Shown here: positions 58,847-64,000 of the stretch, one piece after another | Numbering within the stretch: position 1 is the stretch's first letter | Layout of the letters: each line of letters begins with the position of its first letter | Source: Leptasterias polaris | Lineage: Eukaryota; Echinodermata; Asteroidea; Forcipulatida; Asteriidae | Direction: 5' to 3' | Length of the DNA stretch: 64,000 nucleotides | NCBI GenBank assembly: GCA_037783415.1 | Contig: JAZGTN010000085.1 | Span: 3,963,501-4,027,500 of the forward strand | The notes under the pieces: model-generated | The model's input: only the letters and a program-made list of their open reading frames with translations | The model's database searches: none | Told to the model about the DNA's origin: nothing | Translations under genes and position numbers: made by a program

Positions 58847-59924
58847 ACACGTCTTATTAGTTCATGAGGAATTGACAGTACACGTTTTGTAATTCCTACA
58901 CTCACTTCTTATCGAGACTTGGCTGAGGCTGTCCATTCGCCCTGTACCTCTCTCAAAGGCATTACAGATGCTAGGTCCTATTTTCGGCCCATTTGACCCG
59001 AAAATTTAAACTTAAATTTTAAATAACTAATTTGAGAAAGTTGTAGCTTTTAGTTCTTCTCCAGTATTGTTTCTACGTCCAACCCCTCCAAAAATCTCCA
59101 AACACTTGCCCAACCTTTCATCCATGTGTCCCAACCTTTGATGTACGATTTGGTATTTGATTTTGTTTCCTGGTTCGGTTTATGTTGTGTGGTTAATTTT
59201 GTTCATTTATTCAATTTGAGTGTATGTTTTCATGCCATTTTAACAGTACTTTGTGAAAAATTGTTTTAGTTAAATCTTTTTAAAGTAATTCTGTTAAACT
59301 TTATATTCTAGTTGCTATTCCTGTAACTGACGTTTTTCCCCCTCTGTTGGTTTGATGAAACAAAGCATACGGTTATGAAGGAATGAATGTAGGGGGGGGG
59401 GGGGGGGTGGGGAGAAGGAGAACAAAAAACGTAAAATAACAAGCAGAAAAAGAACGAAGAACGAGAAAAAGAAAAAAGCTGAAAAACCCCCAAAACCCAT
59501 AAAAACCACCGATGATATAGGGGATAGTTAATTAAAAATTAAGTTGAATTACTGTCGAATCACTATATATAATCCCCCAGCGAAAAAGTAATCCATCCGG
59601 TCGGAATAGCATTTATGTTCACCGCGTCTTAACTAAATACGCTTACATTTAATGTTTGCTGTACTCCAAGTAAGACCAGAATACACAGTTCGAAAACATC
59701 GAGACAACACCAACTGTCTCAGAGCCAACAGTCCTTCAAAAGAGATCGTTTCCCTTCATTCGAGTCAATGTACCTTTAACCGACGCAGGAAGGTATAAAT
59801 AGCCTTTTTTGTTTAAGAAAAATTTAATGTCAACTTTATTTTATCAAAGAATACTAAGGGAACTCACAAGATATCGTGGCACGGTGATGATTTAGTGTAA
59901 GCCAATTAGAGCCACAGGCAGAGT
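58847..59924. other. Intergenic, no gene recognised
   Basis: Contains a G homopolymer near 59392-59408 and an A-rich, purine-rich stretch after it. No gene is recognised. Confidence 0.45.
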
Positions 59925-60035
59925 CGAGAGTTGTATGCAGAGCCGTATACAGAGCTGTAGCCAGAGCCGTATACAGAGCTGTAGCCAGAGCCGTATGCAG
60001 AGCTGTATCCAGAGCCGTATGCAGAGCCAGAGACG
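59925..60035 (-). repeat. Tandem repeat of cagagccgtatg/cagagctgta units
   Basis: About nine 12-bp-like units alternate (agagccgtatac, agagctgtagcc). On the minus strand they read as Tyr/Gly/Ser-rich repeats (YGSGYSSVYGSGYSS) in a 63-codon frame, 59906-60097. This could be a coding minisatellite exon of a Tyr/Gly-rich protein, but no signal peptide or supporting exon is seen. Confidence 0.5.
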
Positions 60036-60591
60036 GCATTGAAGCCGGAAGCCAAAATTGCACCAACATGACTTACTTTATTAACAGGTGTAGCCAACCC
60101 TATCCTCCTTCTAACTCAATCCAGTCACATTAATTAATTAGTTCCTGACCGAACCATCTCGGATGGGCAAAGTTTGGGGTGACATTTCCACCTCAATCCT
60201 TACATCCGTGACCGTCATTTGACCCGATGTAAGAATGAAAAATTAATAAAACAACATTTTGTAAAGAAAATAGTTGAGGATTTAATGTGTTTTTTTGCAA
60301 AGGAGTATGTTTGCAGTATTTTTGACCACGTGAAGGCGTAGTGTTGACCAAATTAAAGTAATGCGGAACAAGTAAAGCAAGCCGGTTTTCATTTCATTTA
60401 TGTTATTATCATTATTCAATTGACCATTGATACAACTACAAAAAACTGTACACATACAGTCAAAATAAATAAAAACTTTGATTAGTGAGATGCAAGTAAA
60501 TTTGCCATTGAAAGCGCCCTCATGCAGTCAACAATTTAGTGGTCAAATGGCGGCAGGGTGGTGGGTTGTTCCGCATGTATGAAACAAATGT
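60036..60591. other. Intergenic, no gene recognised
   Basis: AT-rich, no recognisable gene or element. Confidence 0.4.
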
Positions 60592-60595
60592 TTAA

Positions 60596-60992
60596 AGATG
60601 CTGTAATAATACGTTTGGTAAATGGAGAGCACTGTTTGTTTCAAACCTATATAATTGTAGGTATATAAAATAAAACTAACCTGTGAAAATTTCACTTCAA
60701 AAGGTGGTCGCGTTTTTGAGATATCACCGAAAAACCGGAGCGGGATTATTTCCACGCAGGAAGAATATTCCATATAGGAATACACAATCTGAGAAGCGTT
60801 ACGGCCGTAACGCTTCCCAGATTCAAATTTTTTGGGGGGATAACAAGTGATATATTTTTCCATAACCGCAGTACTTCGAAGTGAAAAGTTTCTCAAAATG
60901 CATTATACTATCCAAAGCTGCTGTACTTCTTACCAAGTACGCTTTTATTGCCATTAATGTTCAGAGTCATTACCAAACGTGTACAGACCCTT
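60596..60992 (-). mobile_element. TTAA-flanked MITE, TTTTCGGCGATATC core, copy 3 (inverted)
   Basis: It is bounded by TTAA (60592-60595 and 60993-60996). The interior is the reverse complement of the family at 6002-6397. A local palindrome ggaagcgttacggccgtaacgcttcc-like stem lies near 60792-60817. The minus-strand frame at 60543-60896 is repeat sequence. Confidence 0.75.
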
Positions 60993-60996
60993 TAAA

Positions 60997-62375
60997 CAAT
61001 TCATCCAAACAAATTCGAACATGCAGAAAATTTGCCTAAAATAGGATCCTGCGCTAACACTCTTGTACAAAAGTGCACGTTTTCGACAGCTGGTATGATT
61101 TTCAACATTTAGAAACTTTTCGTATTGAATTGTGTTTCAATTCGTTTTGACTCTAGTAGAATGATTTAAACAAAATTTACGGAAACGCTTTTTAGGAGGA
61201 TGGTCTCTGCACACAGGGACTGCCTCTCAGATTCAAAATTATACTCGATCCCCGATTTCATTATACTTGAACTTTTGAAGCATATCAACACAGTGTTTTA
61301 ATGTATGGCAAATGCAGCTTATTAGTAAAATGACATTATTCATATAGTTTTATTAATAACCCCCCAAAAAATTAATGTGCAGTTTTCACGCTTGGGGATA
61401 AGCTGTTTTGGATTTAGATACATATTTGCAACCCGTTCAAAGTAGTTTTAAGTAATCCCCAGCCGTGTTGCACGAAAATTGAAAAATAGAGACACTTTGC
61501 CTCCATGTATTATGGCCTATTTGTGTTAATCGAAGAACATGTACCATGTATCATTGTGGGCATACCGGCGTCATCTGAGACTGCATGTCACCGACGCTAT
61601 AACTTGATATTATGCAGCGAGAGTCCATTGCGAAACCGGGGTAATTCATTCAGCGCCATGTAAATGCTTCTAGTCGTTTGATTTGAGTAGAAAAGGGAAA
61701 CTGGAGAACCCATCGTGTTTTCCACGTGAACTAAAACTTTTATTTATTAAAACTGGATGTCTGGTGCAAAACATTATCTATCTTATGGAACATCATTGGA
61801 ATTATTTTGGATTTATAACATAATATACAGACTTGGTGTCTACATCCTTATTTCCATGCGTTGCACTTTCGTCATTGTTTTCAGTGTTGGAACGTTGATT
61901 TAATTTACGCACAACGTGAATGAGACACAACAATCTATCACCAACATGTGGTTTATAACAATTACACATTCTGCTCGAACGAGCAATTCATTACACTGTT
62001 AACAAACCTCAAGTTCCAATACACCGTTCACAAACCGCAGTGTTACACTGCCAACAACTCCATTAACACGACGTAAAAATAAAACCTTATTTAATGTTAG
62101 TCAGCCCTTTAAGTATAATGGTTGATTAATGTACACCAATACATATTGCAAAAACACAAAACCAGCGCCCACTATTGGCTAAATTGTTTCTTAATTTAAC
62201 ACTGTCATTACGGAGTAACAAACTGTTGACTTTTATAAATCACGGCTGAAATAATGGACCATTAAGTTTTTGTGTGTGATCACGTTGAACCTCACAGAGG
62301 AATTCTTTAGAAAATGGAATGATATAGACAACAATAGCAGAATCTCAATCCGTAAGGTTGCGTGTGTGTGTGTGT
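60997..62375. other. Intergenic, no gene recognised
   Basis: No gene or complete element is recognised. It ends in a (GT)n microsatellite at about 62361-62375. Confidence 0.45.
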
Positions 62376-62529
62376 GAGTAGGTAACCACATTCAAACCGG
62401 GGACCTATAACAAAAGAGGACAATAGGTCCACGGTTGCTATCACAAAGGAAAGCTTTGTGGTCCACGGTTGCTATCACAAAGAGTTGAACAAAGGAGGGT
62501 CCACGATTGCAGGCTGTTACACACTTGTG
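62376..62529. repeat. 154-bp dispersed repeat, copy 2
   Basis: It matches 5545-5698 end to end with few differences and sits inside a (GT)n tract (gtgtgtgt on both sides). Confidence 0.75.
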
Positions 62530-62631
62530 TGTGTGTGTGCGCGTGAAATCTCGTTGCAATGCTGTACTGTTTGTAATCACATTCACATGTTAATTTTAAT
62601 CATATTAGTTTCTCCATTGGACCCGACCTCT

Positions 62632-62745
62632 GGGCTCGATTTCACATCGTACCATTTTAAGAGGAGTTATCCGTATCACCATAGTGATTTGTATTGTGAC
62701 GTCACACTTTGCTTAGCAGTTACGATCGATTACAATCTTTGGAGC
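62632..62745. mobile_element. Hairpin MITE, CTCGATTTCACAAAG family, copy 3
   Basis: It starts gggctcgatttcac and shares ccatagtgatttgtattgtg with the other copies. The right end is degraded. Confidence 0.6.
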
Positions 62746-63148
62746 CGCGGGAAATACACTGATATACGGGATAAAATTTACAAAACCGACTAACAAACTG
62801 TCACAATCTTTATAAGTTGGGATCCGTTTCTAAGCTATGCTTACTGACTGGTGTACTATACATGCCGTTTGTCCATTTTATGCCCAACGACCCACACAAT
62901 CTGCTCCAGGCATAACCCGATCCCCAACGTGTCCTGAATTCCTGATAATCGTTTGAAATCTAAAACCATCTCAATCGATTAAACTGGAGATGTGACTTTC
63001 TCTTGTATTTCCCCAGTTTCTAAACGCCTAGGCCATGGCTCAGAATATAATTTTACATGACGGGGTAGCAGTGATTTCGGAATAAGAACCTTATATCATT
63101 CTCCTCCCGGAGGGTATGGTGCAAAATGCTCACTCGATATACTTGGCC
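62746..63148. other. Intergenic, no gene recognised
   Basis: No gene or element is recognised. Confidence 0.4.
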
Positions 63149-63980
63149 CAATTTCATAGAGCTGCTTACAACATTGGCAAGAGTGACAATATTAATGTTC
63201 ACAGATTTGCACATAAATCACATGGTATTTTAGTAGCGTGTTCTTTGCTATTATTTATTTTATGAAATGAAATGATGAAAACTAAATGGAAATTTGGCTA
63301 CTTTGCCTTCTGGTAAGTAAATAAGAAGAGGCCAAAACTTGTGCAAAATAAATTATAATGCACTTGGTTTTTGGTCGAATTAGTTAGCGGTGTGCCTATT
63401 AGCTGTGCACTACTGCCAAACAGCACACCACAGCAACAAGAATCCTAAAGAAAGTAATACTAGTGCAAGTGCTGAATTGAGAGCTAGGTTGGTAATTATC
63501 ATACATACACTCTGGTGCCGTCTATGACTGTGCCTCATCCAGGAGTCGAAAAGATATAAGTGAGGGGGAGAGGGTGTGTGCAGTCAACTTTTATAGACAC
63601 GTGCGTGAGTGGAGTCGGAGAAACGCACCTGGCGTTGCGTAACGAAAGGAATGAATGGGTGCCGCCTGGGCGATTTTAATGGAACAAAGAAAAATACTGA
63701 AAGGTCTACTACAGTATAAAGATGGTCATGGTGGAAAACCATTCATTGACATTGTTTCGCTTGGATAGCTACAATATTGAGAAAGGGGTAAAACAATTAA
63801 TTTCGATCTCGCTAGTCCTGATGTTTGGAAACAGTGAAAACATATAATTGGGTTTTTCACTATTTCCTTGTGGCTCCAATGACAGATTCGGCTTAAACAT
63901 TTACAAGTTTGTTATTTCATGTATATGTTGGGTCGCATAAAGTGTGTCTATTGGTCTACACTTACCAATGTTGTGCTTTA
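63149..63980. mobile_element. Split TTAA-type MITE joined to a MITE end
   Basis: 63149-63168 (gcccaatttcatagagctgc) is the end of the MITE seen in the satellite. It joins directly to ttacaacattggcaagag, the left part of the 44817-45166 family. That family resumes at about 63712 (tataaagatggtcatggtgg) and ends at taccaatgttgtgctttaaa. The ~480 bp between (63235-63710) is an unrecognised insertion. Confidence 0.55.
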
Positions 63981-64000
63981 AAGCACGGAAAGTAGCTTAG

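Overview
This window is animal (metazoan) nuclear DNA, most likely from an echinoderm and perhaps a sea star. The genes have introns with GT..AG boundaries and TATA/AATAAA-type signals. Overall base composition is AT-rich. The DNA is crowded with short hairpin elements, tRNA-derived SINEs and truncated LINEs of kinds I associate with echinoderm genomes. The taxon is an inference from repeat style and gene content; no marker gene fixes it.

Three genes are supportable. (1) 10286-11395, minus strand: an intronless seven-helix membrane protein resembling the PRRT3/PRRT4 (proline-rich transmembrane) family. (2) 47271-55114, minus strand: a five-exon FAD amine oxidase of the polyamine-oxidase type. 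All splice phases agree and give a 603-residue protein with signal peptide, Pro/Gln-rich linker, Rossmann FAD motif, catalytic-lysine region and a hydrophobic C-terminus that could be a GPI signal. (3) 20679-20969, plus strand: a 96-residue secreted cysteine-containing protein with a possible amidated-peptide cleavage site, followed by a poly(A) signal. No evidence links the three functionally.

The rest is repeats. 1-10 kb holds a foldback element, LINE and Penelope-like fragments, a piggyBac-like element with TTAA duplication and the start of a transposase gene, hairpin MITEs and a SINE. 13.9-20.6 kb holds TTAA-flanked MITEs and an interstitial CCCTAA array mixed with pieces of MITE tail. 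21.8-24.4 kb holds a tRNA-like SINE, a LINE 3' end and an inverted pair of tRNA-like repeats. About 24.9-40.25 kb is one 15-kb G-rich minisatellite with a ~35-bp unit. It is organised into higher-order copies of ~4.18 kb, two near full length and two shortened. One copy carries a 5'-truncated LINE insertion, and two carry co-amplified MITEs. 42-47 kb holds tRNA-like and TTAA MITE copies and a long (AAC)n microsatellite just beyond the amine-oxidase gene. 56.3-57.5 kb is a 1.2-kb foldback element with a 6-bp target duplication, made of 18-bp palindromes. 58-64 kb holds further MITEs, one nested inside another with a TA duplication.

The most interesting parts are the higher-order satellite, the foldback family, the CCCTAA array grown out of a MITE, and the small secreted precursor.
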